Source: an uncultured Anaeromyxobacter sp.
GTDB taxonomy: Bacteria; Myxococcota; Myxococcia; Myxococcales; Anaeromyxobacteraceae
Assembly: GCA_903874275.1 (NCBI GenBank)
Contig: CAIQRS010000268.1
Location: 1 to 44,919, forward strand
DNA: 44,919 nucleotides
Reading direction: 5' to 3'
Shown: piece after piece, positions 34,471 to 43,371 of the stretch
How the letters are laid out: the number at the start of each line of letters is the position of its first letter
Numbering within the stretch: the first letter of the stretch is position 1
Made by a program: the position numbers and the translations under genes
Notes under the pieces: generated by a model
Database searches by the model: none
Told to the model about the DNA's origin: nothing
What the model saw: only the letters and a program-made list of their open reading frames with translations

Positions 34471-34513
34471 CCCGTGAAACCTGTCTCCCCGGAGCCCAAT
34501 GCCCCGGGGCCAC

Positions 34514-35092
34514 TCACTCCGCCGGCGACTTCCGGCGGTTGAACTCGTTCATGGCCTTCGCGGCCCCGTCCACCACCACCACCCTCGCCGCCGCCGCCCC
34601 CCGCTCCACCACGTCCACCACGTCGCGGTCCTCGGCGCGCGGGAAGCGCCCCAGGACCCAGTCGGCGGGGTCCACCTGAGCCGGCGGCCGCCCCACCCCC
34701 ACGCGCACCCGGGCGTAGTCCGGGCTTCCCACGTGGGCGTTCACGCTCTTCAGGCCGTTGTGCCCTCCATGCCCGCCGCCCACCTTCACCTGCACCCGGA
34801 ACGAATCGAGCTCCAGGTCGTCGTGCACCACCACCAGGTCGGCCGCTGGGAGCTTCCAGAACCGCATCGCGGCTCCGACCGCCTCGCCCGAGTGGTTCAT
34901 GTACGTCTGCGGCTTCACGATCCAGAACCGCTCGCCGCCCGCCACCGCCTCCGCGACCTCCGCCCCGAACTTGCGGAGCGTGAAACTGGCCCCGGTCATC
35001 CGGGCCACCTCGTCGGCCACGAGGAATCCAACGTTGTGCCGGGTCCGAGCGTAGTCGGGACCGGGGTTGCCGAGGCCCACGAGCAGCTTCAA
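34514..35092 (-). CDS. pth: peptidyl-tRNA hydrolase
   Basis: 192 residues from a TTG start, with AGGA eight bases upstream. Releases tRNA from peptidyl-tRNAs that drop off the ribosome. The family signature is intact: [20 protein letters not shown] (catalytic His in RHNVG), [41 protein letters not shown] (Asp and His of the active site) and RVRVGVGRP. The length is normal. Nine bases separate it from rplY, a common bacterial pairing (prs-rplY-pth). Downstream lies the 95-bp leader region of rpsF. Confidence 0.96.
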   Translation of the reverse strand: MKLLVGLGNPGPDYARTRHNVGFLVADEVARMTGASFTLRKFGAEVAEAVAGGERFWIVKPQTYMNHSGEAVGAAMRFWKLPAADLVVVHDDLELDSFRVQVKVGGGHGGHNGLKSVNAHVGSPDYARVRVGVGRPPAQVDPADWVLGRFPRAEDRDVVDVVERGAAAARVVVVDGAAKAMNEFNRRKSPAE

Positions 35093-35101
35093 GCGTGGGT
35101 C

Positions 35102-35863
35102 CTACTTCTTGCCGCCACCCTTGGCGTCGCCACCCTTGGCCGGTGCGGCGCCCTTGGCGTCGCCCGGCTTGCCCGGGGCCGGAGCCGCGCCCGGTGCGGC
35201 GCCCGGAGCCGCGCCAGCGGCGGCTCCCGGAGCAGCGCCGGCGGCGGGGGCACCCTCGACGGCGCCCGCGACGGCGGTGGGAGCAGCGACCACCTCCTCC
35301 TTCTCGGGCACGGCGACGTAGGCGATGACGTAGTCGGTGGCGTACTTGATCTTCGAGCCCTGGGGCGACTTCAGCTCCGACACGTGGAGCGAGTGGCCGA
35401 TCTTGATCGGGGTGACATCGACCTCGATCTGCACCGGGATGCTCTCGGGCAGCGCCTCGACCGTGACCTCGTGGGTGGAGACGGAGAGGATGCCGCCGGC
35501 GGCGACGCCCTCGGCCCTGCCGGTGGTGACGACCGGGACCTTCACCAGCACGGGCTTGTCGAGGGCGACCTCGAGGAAGTCGGCGTGCAGGAGCCTTCGG
35601 CTGACCGGGTCGACCTGGTAGTCCTTGAAGAGGACCTTCTTCACGCCGCTCTCGAGCTGGAGCGTGATGAGGGTGTTCCGCTTGTGCGGGGTGGCGATGG
35701 CCTTCATCACCGCGCCCGGGTCCACCGAGACCGGGGTGGGCTTGGCCTGGAGGCCGTAGACGACGGCGGGGATGAGGCCGCCCTGGCGCAGGCGGCGGGC
35801 CGGGCCCTTGCCGTTTCCGGTGCGGGACTGGGCGGCGAGGAGATTCTGGACGTTATCGGACAT
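35102..35863 (-). CDS. rplY: 50S ribosomal protein L25/CTC with Ala/Pro/Gly-rich C-terminal tail
   Basis: 253 residues, longer than the usual CTC form of about 200. Residues 1-95 are the 5S rRNA-binding L25 domain (RTGNGKGPARRLRQGGLIPAVVYG ... HADFLEV). Residues 96-187 are the TL5/CTC beta domain (KVPVVTTGRAEGVAAGGILSVSTHEVTVEALPESIPVQIEVDV). From 188 the protein becomes low complexity: repeated AAPGAA units, then KGGDAKGGGKK with a basic end. Start supported by GGGAGGAA. The tail is likely disordered. It may contact rRNA through its Lys residues, which is inference. Confidence 0.95.
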   Translation of the reverse strand: MSDNVQNLLAAQSRTGNGKGPARRLRQGGLIPAVVYGLQAKPTPVSVDPGAVMKAIATPHKRNTLITLQLESGVKKVLFKDYQVDPVSRRLLHADFLEVALDKPVLVKVPVVTTGRAEGVAAGGILSVSTHEVTVEALPESIPVQIEVDVTPIKIGHSLHVSELKSPQGSKIKYATDYVIAYVAVPEKEEVVAAPTAVAGAVEGAPAAGAAPGAAAGAAPGAAPGAAPAPGKPGDAKGAAPAKGGDAKGGGKK

Positions 35864-35953
35864 TGATTCCTCCCAACGGACTCCGCGGCCGTTCCGGCGC
35901 GCGAGGGGCTGGTGGTGGAAAATCCCCGGCCCTGGGTGAAGATGGATTGAGGG

Positions 35954-35968
35954 GCGGCTTTTAGCCGC
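35954..35968 (-). terminator. hairpin between prs and rplY
   Basis: Six-bp stem GCGGCT/AGCCGC with a TTT loop in the 133-bp gap after the prs stop. Could terminate or attenuate transcription into rplY-pth. No T-run follows on the minus strand. Confidence 0.4.
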
Positions 35969-35996
35969 AAACCCCGGTCACGTCAAGGGGTTCGGA

Positions 35997-36950
35997 TCAG
36001 ACGAAGAGGCTGGAGAGCGAGTCGGAGCTCTGGATGCGCCGGATCGCCTCGGCGAGCAGCCTGGCCGAGCTGACCTGCTGGATCTTGGGGCAGGCCTGGG
36101 CCTGGGGGGAGAGCGGGATGGAGTCGGTGACCACCACCGACTCGATGGGGCTCTTCGCGATGCGGTCCACCGCCGGCCCCGACAGGACCGCGTGGGTGGC
36201 GTAGGCGTAGACCTTGAGGGCCCCCTTCTCCTTGATGGCGGCGGCGGCCTGGGTGAGCGTCCCGGCGGTGTCGATCATGTCGTCGAGCAGGATGGCCACC
36301 TTGCCGGCGACGTCTCCGATGACGTTCATGATCTCGGCCACGTTGGCCTTGGTGCGCCGCTTGTCCACGATGCCCAGCGCGGCGCCCATGCGCTTCGAGT
36401 AGGCGCGGGCGCGCTCCACGCCGCCGGCGTCGGGCGAGACGATGATCAGGTTTTCGCTGTCGGTGAACTGCCGCTTCATGTGCTCGAGCATGATGGGCGC
36501 GGCGTAGAGGTGGTCGAAGGGGATGTTGAAGAATCCCTGGATCTGCCCGGCGTGCATGTCCATCGAGACCACGCGGGTGACGCCGGCCGCCTCGATGAGG
36601 TCGGCCACGAGCTTGGCGGTGATGGGGACGCGCGGCGCCACCTTGCGGTCCTGCCGCGCGTATCCGTAGTACGGGATGACCGCGCAGATGGAGCCGGCCG
36701 ACGAGCGCTTGAGCGCGTCGGCCATGATGAGGAGCTCCATTAGATTATGGTTGGCGTTGGGGCTCGTGGACTGGATGATGAAGGTGTCGGTGCCCCGGAC
36801 GTTCTCGCCGATCTCGACCTGGATCTCGCCGTCGGAGAAGGCGCCCACGCTGGCGGCGGAGAGCTCGCGTCCGAGGTTCTGCACGACCGCCTTGGCCAGC
36901 GCCGGGTTCGAGTTGCCGGCGAAGACCTTGTAGAAGTTTGGGTTGCCCAT
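35997..36950 (-). CDS. prs: ribose-phosphate pyrophosphokinase
   Basis: 317 residues, standard length. Makes PRPP from ribose-5-phosphate and ATP for nucleotide, His and Trp synthesis. Clear motifs: [13 protein letters not shown] at the N-terminus, the class I segment [16 protein letters not shown], the catalytic flexible loop [18 protein letters not shown], the divalent-metal/PRPP signature [18 protein letters not shown] and the ribose-5-P loop [13 protein letters not shown]. It starts 30 bp after spoVG in the cluster ispE-spoVG-prs-rplY-pth, an order seen in many bacteria. The stop is followed by a hairpin. Confidence 0.97.
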   Translation of the reverse strand: MGNPNFYKVFAGNSNPALAKAVVQNLGRELSAASVGAFSDGEIQVEIGENVRGTDTFIIQSTSPNANHNLMELLIMADALKRSSAGSICAVIPYYGYARQDRKVAPRVPITAKLVADLIEAAGVTRVVSMDMHAGQIQGFFNIPFDHLYAAPIMLEHMKRQFTDSENLIIVSPDAGGVERARAYSKRMGAALGIVDKRRTKANVAEIMNVIGDVAGKVAILLDDMIDTAGTLTQAAAAIKEKGALKVYAYATHAVLSGPAVDRIAKSPIESVVVTDSIPLSPQAQACPKIQQVSSARLLAEAIRRIQSSDSLSSLFV

Positions 36951-36980
36951 GAGGGGCGCTTTATACCGCGCCGGTGGCGA

Positions 36981-37277
36981 CTAGACGAGCCCGTCGGCGC
37001 CGCCGGCGGCCACCGCCGGCCCGCGGGCCAGTTCCCGGTCGTACTCCGACAGGATGATCCGCTCCATCCGTTCCCGGGTCTCGGCGTTGAGCGGGTGGGC
37101 GATGTCCTTGAAGGTCCCGTCCTTGCGCCGCTTGGCGGGCATGGCCACGAAGAGCCCGGTGGTCCCCTGGATGACCTTCAGCCCGCGCACCACGAAGCAG
37201 CGGTCGAGGGTGATGGTGACGTAGGCCCTCAGCTTGTCCTCGTCGACCGGGAAGATGCGGACCTCGGTGATCTCCAT
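36981..37277 (-). CDS. spoVG: SpoVG-family nucleic-acid-binding regulator
   Basis: 98 residues: MEITEVRIFPVDEDKLRAYVTITLDRCFVVRGLKVIQGTTGLFVAMPAKRRKDGTFKDIAHPLNAETRERMERIIL. This matches SpoVG throughout, including the GLFVAMPxKRRxDGxFxDIxHPxNxExR core. SpoVG binds DNA and RNA and controls septation or sporulation genes in Firmicutes; its role in Gram-negative bacteria is little known. Its 5' end lies inside the 3' end of ispE: the two overlap by 49 bases in different frames. Confidence 0.95.
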   Translation of the reverse strand: MEITEVRIFPVDEDKLRAYVTITLDRCFVVRGLKVIQGTTGLFVAMPAKRRKDGTFKDIAHPLNAETRERMERIILSEYDRELARGPAVAAGGADGLV

Positions 37278-38140
37278 GGTACGGCTCCCCGCATCCGCTC
37301 AAGCGAGCGCGCAACGATGACGTCCACTTCCCGTCCTTCGAGCCGACGCCCGGCGAGGCGCCTCGCCGCGGCACGAGCCGATCGGAGATCGGCGTATGAT
37401 CCGACGACCGTCGGCCCGCTTCCTGACATCATAGGCGCACACCCACCCACCTCTTCAAGCCACCCCAGGAGCGTTTCGAGCGACGGGTGGCGTGCGACGC
37501 AGGGCGCCATGAGGTCGTTCTCGGGGCGGCGGGCCGACGCCCTGCCGCGCCGCGGCACACCGGCCCCGCGATCCAGATCGAGCCAGCGGTAGGCGTCCCC
37601 GGCCCGGATCGCCAGCGAGGGGTCGCGCGGGTACAGGAGCACGAGGTGGCGGGGCGCCACGCGGGCCGGCCGGAGCCGCTCCCCGCGCCCCCCGGCCCAG
37701 GCCGGACCGGAACCCAGGAAGAACGGGACGTCCGAGCCGATCCCGAGGGCCACCTCGGCGAGGAGCCCCCGATCGCGGACCCTCCAGGCCCGGGCGAGGC
37801 AGCGAAGCGTGGCCGCCGCGTCGGCGCTCCCGCCCCCCAGCCCGGCGACGACCGGGATGCGCTTCTCGATGCGGATGTCGATCCGGTCCCGGCGCCCCAG
37901 CCGCTCCCGCAACGCCGAGGCGGCGCGGGCGGCGAGGTTTCCCTCCCCGTCCAGGTCGGGGCGCCCGGGGCAGCGGCAGGTGACCGGACCCGGGCGGTCC
38001 CCCACCGTGACCCGGACCTCGTCGGCGAGGTCGAGCGGCACGAAGAGGGTCGAGATCTCGTGGAAGCCGTCGGGGCGGGGCGGACCCACCCGCAGGACCA
38101 GGTTCACCTTGGCGTGGGCCGGGCAGCGGAGGGGGATCAC
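37229..38140 (-). CDS. ispE: 4-diphosphocytidyl-2-C-methyl-D-erythritol kinase
   Basis: 303 residues from GTG 38140. Phosphorylates CDP-methylerythritol, the fourth step of the MEP isoprenoid pathway, with ATP. GHMP-kinase motifs: AHAKVNLVLRVGPPRPDGFHEISTLF at the N-terminus, the glycine-rich ATP loop PVVAGLGGGSADAAATLR, GSDVPFFL, and the C-terminal GCAPMMSGSGPTVVG. The last roughly 20 residues extend across the start of spoVG and are rich in Arg and Ser, so this tail may be a by-product of the overlap. First gene of the housekeeping cluster running down to rplI. Confidence 0.95.
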   Translation of the reverse strand: MIPLRCPAHAKVNLVLRVGPPRPDGFHEISTLFVPLDLADEVRVTVGDRPGPVTCRCPGRPDLDGEGNLAARAASALRERLGRRDRIDIRIEKRIPVVAGLGGGSADAAATLRCLARAWRVRDRGLLAEVALGIGSDVPFFLGSGPAWAGGRGERLRPARVAPRHLVLLYPRDPSLAIRAGDAYRWLDLDRGAGVPRRGRASARRPENDLMAPCVARHPSLETLLGWLEEVGGCAPMMSGSGPTVVGSYADLRSARAAARRLAGRRLEGREVDVIVARSLERMRGAVPWRSPRSASSRSTRTS

Positions 38141-38205
38141 TCCCCGTTCCTAGCACGACGAGGGCGCTTGCCGCCCCCGCGCCCGGGGGACTAGGCTGCC
38201 CGCCC

Positions 38206-38241
38206 ATGCAACACCCCTACGTCGGCGTGGTGGAGGAGTAG
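38206..38241 (+). other. possible 11-codon leader ORF
   Basis: ATG to TAG encoding MQHPYVGVVEE, ending two bases before the GTG of the next gene, with that gene's GGAGGAG ribosome-binding site inside it. It has no Shine-Dalgarno of its own. Chance occurrence is quite possible. Confidence 0.2.
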
Positions 38242-38243
38242 CC

Positions 38244-38954
38244 GTGGCCGAGGAGAAGCGTCCCGCGCCGCGGCGCAGCCCGATCCTGCCCCTGCTCCTC
38301 GCGGTGGGGCTGGCCGTCGCGGTGGCCTGGCTGCTCGCCGAGCGGAACGCCCGCCAGTGGTGGATCGTCCCGGAGGACGGGAAGGTGGTGGTGAAGAAGG
38401 GGGTCCTCTTCGTCACCGGGAAGACCGCCTTCCAGTCGGCCGACCCCGAGACCGCCCGGACCTACGCGCCCATTCCCGCGCCGCAGGGGGGAGCCGCGGT
38501 CGCCGAGACCCCCTACGAGGACCGGGCCGAGCTCGACCAGGCGCTCTTCGACCTCCTGGCCGGCTGGGCCAGGGCCGACATCCAGTCCCAGCAGATGGAG
38601 CGCATGGAGCGGGCGCGCGGCTACCTGGGGCGGGCCTCCCGCCTGGCCGGGCTCTCGCCGGCGCAGCGGGAGCAACTGCGCGTGCTGCAGGCCGAGACCG
38701 CCTTCCAGGAGGCGGTGGAGCACCTGACGCAGGGGGCGAACGCGCTGCGCCGCGCCCTCGAGGGGCTCAGGCTCGCGGCCGAGGCCCGCGGCCCGGTGGC
38801 GGCCGAGGCGGCCGTGCTGGAGAAGTCGCTCGAGCCGGTGGCCGCCTCGACCGGGCAGCTCATGCTCGAGGCCAGCCGATTCGCGGCCGAGCGCTACCGC
38901 CCGGCGCAAACCGCCCCGGGCGCGCCGGTGCCCACCGGCGCCCCGCCGCGCTGA
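38244..38954 (+). CDS. single-pass membrane protein with helical periplasmic domain
   Basis: 236 residues from GTG 38244, preceded by GGAGGAG. A basic N-terminus (AEEKRPAPRRSP) and one membrane helix (about 13-31) are followed by a short beta segment (WWIVPEDGKVVVKKGVLFVTGKTAFQ) and then about 130 residues of Ala/Glu/Arg/Leu-rich helix with heptad-like spacing (roughly 95-215), ending in a Pro/Ala-rich tail. Probably anchored in the inner membrane with a helical bundle in the periplasm. No known family recognised. It is read just before the GH57 gene (6-bp gap), so it may belong to the glucan operon. It is divergent from ispE. Confidence 0.7.
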   Translation: MAEEKRPAPRRSPILPLLLAVGLAVAVAWLLAERNARQWWIVPEDGKVVVKKGVLFVTGKTAFQSADPETARTYAPIPAPQGGAAVAETPYEDRAELDQALFDLLAGWARADIQSQQMERMERARGYLGRASRLAGLSPAQREQLRVLQAETAFQEAVEHLTQGANALRRALEGLRLAAEARGPVAAEAAVLEKSLEPVAASTGQLMLEASRFAAERYRPAQTAPGAPVPTGAPPR

Positions 38955-38960
38955 GGTATC

Positions 38961-41123
38961 GTGCCGACCATGAAGCCGGTCCGGCTGGCCATCCTCTGGC
39001 ACATGCACCAGCCGCTCTACCGGGAGCCGGCGACGGGCACCTACGTGCTCCCCTGGGTGCGGCTCCACGCCACCCGGGCCTACGCCGACATGGCCTGGAT
39101 CCTGGAGCGCCATCCCGGGATCCGGGTGACGGTGAACTTCACGCCGGTCCTGCTCGACCAGCTCGAGGACTACGTGGCCGGCCGGGCCCGCGACGCCATC
39201 CTGGAGATCTCGGCCCGCGACCCGGCCGACCTCTCCCCGGAGGAGCGCCGCCGGCTGCTCCACTCCTTCTTCATGGTGGACTGGGACCGCTCGGTGCGCC
39301 CGGTGCCGCGCTACCTCGAGCTGCTCGAGAAGCGCGGGAGGGACCTCTCCCGGGTGGACCTGGACGAGGTCGTTCCGACATTCACACTGGGTGAATATCG
39401 CGACCTTCAGGTCCACTTCAACCTGGCCTGGATGGGCTTCGGGGCGCTGGAGGACGACCCGGCGCTGCGCGAGCTCGCGCAGCGCGGCCGCGACTTCGAG
39501 GCCGCCGACGTGGAGCTGGTCCTGGCCGCCCAGCGCAGGATTCTCGCCGACGTCCTGCCGCGCTGGCGAGCGCTCGTCGGGCGCGGTCAGGTGGAGCTCT
39601 CCACCACGCCCCACCACCACCCCATCCTGCCGCTGGTCTGCGACAGCGACGTGGCCGCCCGGGCGCTCCCCGGGGTGGCCTTGCCTCCCCGCTTCGCCTG
39701 GCCCGACGACGCCCGGCGCCAGACCGCCGACGCGCTCGCGAGCCACGCCCGGCGCTTCGGCCGTCCCGCCGCCGGGATGTGGCCGGCCGAGGGGTCGGTC
39801 TCGCCCGAGGCCCTCGCGATCCTGGCCGGCGAGGGGGTGGCCTGGGCCGCCTCCGACGAGGGGGTGCTGCTCCGGTCGCTTCCCCCGGCGAGCCCGCGGG
39901 CCCTCTCGCTCTACCGCCCCTGGCGCGCCGCCGCCGGCGACCGGGAGATCGCCATGCTCTTCCGGGACCGGGGGATCTCCGACCTGGTGGGGTTCAGCTA
40001 CGCCCGGCAGCCCGCCGACGTGGCCGCGGCCGATTTCACCAGGCGTGTCGTGGAGGCCGGCGAGGCCTGGCGGCGCGACGGCGGCAAGGGGGCGGCCACG
40101 GTGGGGGTCTTCCTCGACGGCGAGAACCCCTGGGAGCGCTACGTGCGCTCCGGCCACGACTTCCTCGACGCGCTCTACCGCTCCCTCGGGACGGACCCCC
40201 GGGTGCAGACGGTGACCATGTCCGAGGCGGTGGTCGGTGCGGAGGGGCCGCCCATCCCCCGCATCCACTCCGGGTCATGGATCGAGGCCTCCTACCGCAT
40301 CTGGATCGGCCACCGGGAGGACCGGCTGGCCTGGACGGCGCTGGGGCGGGCCCGCGAGGCGGTGGAGAAGGCCAAGCTCTCGGGCGCGCCCGCCGACAAG
40401 GTCGAGCACGCCCTGCGCCACCTCATGGCCGCCGAGGGTTCCGACTGGTACTGGTGGTATGGGGAGGACTTCTCCACCGAGAACGCCGCCGAGTTCGACG
40501 CCCTCTTCCGGGGGCACGTGCTGCGGGCCTGCGAGCTGCTCGACCTGGCGCCGCCGCAGGAGGCGCTGCAGCCCATCAAGCCCACCGGGCGGGGCGCCCT
40601 CGAGGCCAAGGCGCTGCGCGAGCCGACGGCCCTGCTCCGGCCGGTCATCGACGGGCGCGAACCCGACTTCTTCGAGTGGCAGGGCGCCGGGGTCCACCGG
40701 CCCGGCCGCGGCCGCGGGTCGATGTTCGGCGGGGCCCCGACCTTCTCGGCCCTGCACTGGGGCTTCGACGAGGTGAACCTCTTCCTGCGGCTCGATCCCG
40801 ATCCCGAGGCGCAGCCTCCCGACCGCATCCGGGTGACCCTGCTCGGTCCCCTCGGCCCCTCGCGCCTGGAGTTCCCGGTGGTGAAGGACGGCGTCCCGCG
40901 CCCGGTGCGGCGCAACGGCGTCGACGTCGGCCGGGCCGTCCTGCTCAAGGTCCTGGAGGTGGAGATCCCGTTCGCGCCGCTGGGCATCTGCCGGGGCGAC
41001 GAGCTGGTGATGTCGGTCGAGGCCCTGGCCGGCGAGGTCGAGCTGGAGCGCATCCCCCGCTCCGGGTACCTGCCGCTCTCGGTGCCGGGCACCGATTTCG
41101 AGCGGATCCACTGGCGCGTGTGA
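38961..41123 (+). CDS. glycoside hydrolase family 57 (alpha-glucan-active)
   Basis: 720 residues from GTG 38961; an ATG at 38970 is an alternative, but GAGG is better placed for the GTG. The family's five conserved regions are visible: WHMHQPLY at the N-terminus, ELSTTPHHHPILPL, GMWPAEGSVS with nucleophile Glu 277, VFLDGENPWE with acid/base Asp 386, and a distal helical region (HLMAAEGSDWYWWYGEDFST). GH57 includes alpha-amylases, amylopullulanases, 4-alpha-glucanotransferases and branching enzymes; the WYWWYGEDFST segment is typical of the amylase/pullulanase type with C-terminal extension. No signal peptide, so it acts on cytoplasmic glycogen or maltodextrin. Clustered with galT-like and glgA. 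Confidence 0.9.
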   Translation: MPTMKPVRLAILWHMHQPLYREPATGTYVLPWVRLHATRAYADMAWILERHPGIRVTVNFTPVLLDQLEDYVAGRARDAILEISARDPADLSPEERRRLLHSFFMVDWDRSVRPVPRYLELLEKRGRDLSRVDLDEVVPTFTLGEYRDLQVHFNLAWMGFGALEDDPALRELAQRGRDFEAADVELVLAAQRRILADVLPRWRALVGRGQVELSTTPHHHPILPLVCDSDVAARALPGVALPPRFAWPDDARRQTADALASHARRFGRPAAGMWPAEGSVSPEALAILAGEGVAWAASDEGVLLRSLPPASPRALSLYRPWRAAAGDREIAMLFRDRGISDLVGFSYARQPADVAAADFTRRVVEAGEAWRRDGGKGAATVGVFLDGENPWERYVRSGHDFLDALYRSLGTDPRVQTVTMSEAVVGAEGPPIPRIHSGSWIEASYRIWIGHREDRLAWTALGRAREAVEKAKLSGAPADKVEHALRHLMAAEGSDWYWWYGEDFSTENAAEFDALFRGHVLRACELLDLAPPQEALQPIKPTGRGALEAKALREPTALLRPVIDGREPDFFEWQGAGVHRPGRGRGSMFGGAPTFSALHWGFDEVNLFLRLDPDPEAQPPDRIRVTLLGPLGPSRLEFPVVKDGVPRPVRRNGVDVGRAVLLKVLEVEIPFAPLGICRGDELVMSVEALAGEVELERIPRSGYLPLSVPGTDFERIHWRV

Positions 41124-41154
41124 TCGGCCGGGACATCGGATAAGGTCCGCCCCC

Positions 41155-42348
41155 GTGAAACGCCAGGCCTCTCTCGGCATCCTCTTCCTCGTGGTCTTCG
41201 TGGACCTGCTCGGGTTCGGGATGGTCATCCCGGTGATGCCGATCTACGCCGAGCACCTGGGCGCCTCGGAGGCCGCCACCGGCTGGCTCAGCACCGGCTA
41301 CTCCCTCATGCAGTTCGTCTTCGCGCCCATCTGGGGACGCCTCTCCGACCGGGTGGGGAGACGGCCGGTGCTTCTCGTCTCCATCGCCATGACCGCGCTC
41401 GCCTTCGTGCTCTACGGGGTGGCGGCCAGCTTCGCGGTGCTGCTCGTGTCGCGCCTCTTCGCCGGCGCCGCCACCGCCAACATCGCCATCGCCCAGGCCT
41501 ACGTGGCCGACGTGACCACCCCGGAGGGACGGGCCAGGGGCATGGGCATGATCGGCGCCGCCTTCGGGCTGGGGTTCGTCTTCGGCCCGGCGGTGGGCGG
41601 GCTCCTCGCCGGGTACTCGCTGGCCGCACCGGGGCTGGCCGCCGCCGCGCTCTCGCTGGTCAACCTGGTGGCGGCCTTCATCCTCCTCCCGGAGCCCGCG
41701 CAGCACGTGGCGGCCACCCGGTCCCGGGGCCGGTTCGAGGCCCTCCTCGGCGAGCTCCGGAAGCCCGGGATCCGCCGGATCCTCTTCATCTACCTGGTCG
41801 TCACCCTGGCCTTCAGCGCCATGGAGGCCACCTACGCCTTCCTGGCCCAGCGCCGCTTCGGCCTCGGCGAGCGGCACGTGGGGTGGGTCTTCGCCTACAT
41901 CGGGGTGATCGTGGTGCTGGTGCAGGGAGGGCTCATCGGCCCGCTCACCCGGCGCTTCGGCGAGAAGAGGCTCCTCGTGGCCGGGTCGCTCCTGCAGGGC
42001 GTGGCGCTGGCCGCGCTGCCCTTCGCCAACGGCGTGGCCGGGCTGCTCCTCGCCAGCGCGCCGCTGGCCCTCGGGTCGGGGCTCGCGAGCCCCAGCATCA
42101 TGTCGATGCTCTCCCGGCTCAGCCGGGCCGAGGACCAGGGTGGCACGCTCGGGATCGGCCAGTCGGCGTCGGCGCTGGGAAGGATCATCGGCCCGCTGGC
42201 CGGGACGACCTCCTTCTCTGCCTGGCACGCCGCCCCGTACCTGGGGGGCGCCGCGCTCATGGCCATGGGCGCGGCCGTGGCCGCAACCGTCTCGGTCCCC
42301 AAGGGCGACGACGGGCCCTCCCGGGGCGCGGTGACGCCCTCGTCATGA
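41155..42348 (+). CDS. major facilitator superfamily transporter, TetA-like
   Basis: 397 residues from GTG 41155 with twelve predicted membrane helices. MFS signature GRLSDRVGRRPVLL between helices 2 and 3, the acidic residue in helix 1 (VFVDLLGFGMVIPVMPIY), helix 4 arginine (LLVSRLFAGAATANIAIAQAYVADVT) and helix 5 motif C (GAAFGLGFVFGPAVGG), which marks drug/H+ antiporters. Related repeat in the second half: GPLTRRFGEKRLL. It sits between the GH57 and galT-like genes in the same orientation. It could export a drug or move a sugar; motif C favours efflux. Confidence 0.88.
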   Translation: MKRQASLGILFLVVFVDLLGFGMVIPVMPIYAEHLGASEAATGWLSTGYSLMQFVFAPIWGRLSDRVGRRPVLLVSIAMTALAFVLYGVAASFAVLLVSRLFAGAATANIAIAQAYVADVTTPEGRARGMGMIGAAFGLGFVFGPAVGGLLAGYSLAAPGLAAAALSLVNLVAAFILLPEPAQHVAATRSRGRFEALLGELRKPGIRRILFIYLVVTLAFSAMEATYAFLAQRRFGLGERHVGWVFAYIGVIVVLVQGGLIGPLTRRFGEKRLLVAGSLLQGVALAALPFANGVAGLLLASAPLALGSGLASPSIMSMLSRLSRAEDQGGTLGIGQSASALGRIIGPLAGTTSFSAWHAAPYLGGAALMAMGAAVAATVSVPKGDDGPSRGAVTPSS

Positions 42349-42362
42349 GGTAGACTCCGCGC

Positions 42363-43358
42363 ATGCCCGAGCTGCGGAGGGACCCGATCGTCGGGCGCTG
42401 GGTGATCATCGCCACCGAGCGCGCGCGCCGCCCGAACCAGTTCCGCCGCGCGGAGGACCCGCCCGGCGGCCTCTGCCCCTTCTGCCCCGGCCACGAGGAC
42501 AAGACCCCCGCCGAGGTCCACGTGTCGGGCCGCCCCGCCGTCCCGGCCAACGTGCCGGGCTGGAAGGTGCGCGTCGTTCCCAACCGCTACCCGGCCCTGA
42601 TGATCGAGGGGGACCTGGATCGCGAGGCGGTGGGCATCTACGACCAGATGAACGGGGTGGGCGCCCACGAGGTGGTGATCGAGACGCCCGACCACTCCCG
42701 GGACCTCTCCGAGCTCTCCGACGCCGAGGTCACCGAGGTCCTCTTCGCATTCAAGGCCCGGGTCCTCGATCTCAAGAACGATCCGCGCTTCCGCTACATC
42801 CTGATCTTCAAGAACCACGGCTCGGCGGCCGGGGCGACGCTGGAGCACACCCACAGCCAGCTCATCGCGCTGCCGGTGACGCCGCGACAGGTGGCCGACG
42901 AGATCGACGGCGCCAGGCGCCACCACGAGCACCGCGAGCGCTGCATCTACTGCGACATCGTCGGGCAGGAGCGCAAGGACCGCACCCGGCTGGTGTTCGA
43001 GAACGAGGAGTTCGTGGTCTTCGAGCCCTGGGCGCCGCGCAGCCCCTTCGAGACCTGGATCGTGCCGCGCCGCCACGAGTCCAACTTCGAGGCCGAGCCC
43101 AAGGAGCGGCTGGCCTTCGCCGCCCAGGCGTTGCGGGTCACGCTCGCCAAGCTCATGACCGGGCTGGGGCGCCCGGCCTACAACTTCATGGTGCACTCCA
43201 ACCCGCTCCGCGACACCGCGAGCCCCTCCTACCACTGGCACATCGAGGTGGTGCCGGCCCTCACCCAGGTGGCCGGCTTCGAGTGGGGAAGCGGTTTCCA
43301 CATCAACCCGGTCCCGCCCGAGGAGGCGGCCGACTTCCTCCGAAAGGTCGCCGTCTAG
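42363..43358 (+). CDS. galT: galactose-1-phosphate uridylyltransferase-like HIT-fold enzyme
   Basis: 331 residues from ATG 42363, 14 bp after the MFS gene. N-terminal LRRDPIVGRWVIIATERARRPNQF, zinc-type pairs CPFC (about 38-41) and CIYC (about 198-201), NRYPAL, and the HIT active site EHTHSQLIALP with the nucleophile His 164 (HxHxQ). A final WHIEVVP adds the distal His/Glu. Canonical GalT transfers UMP between UDP-glucose and galactose-1-P. No galE or galK occurs in the window, and the gene lies directly before glgA, so the true substrate may instead be ADP-glucose or another nucleotide sugar. Gene symbol given for family only. Confidence 0.85.
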   Translation: MPELRRDPIVGRWVIIATERARRPNQFRRAEDPPGGLCPFCPGHEDKTPAEVHVSGRPAVPANVPGWKVRVVPNRYPALMIEGDLDREAVGIYDQMNGVGAHEVVIETPDHSRDLSELSDAEVTEVLFAFKARVLDLKNDPRFRYILIFKNHGSAAGATLEHTHSQLIALPVTPRQVADEIDGARRHHEHRERCIYCDIVGQERKDRTRLVFENEEFVVFEPWAPRSPFETWIVPRRHESNFEAEPKERLAFAAQALRVTLAKLMTGLGRPAYNFMVHSNPLRDTASPSYHWHIEVVPALTQVAGFEWGSGFHINPVPPEEAADFLRKVAV

Positions 43359-43371
43359 CCCGGCCCACCCC

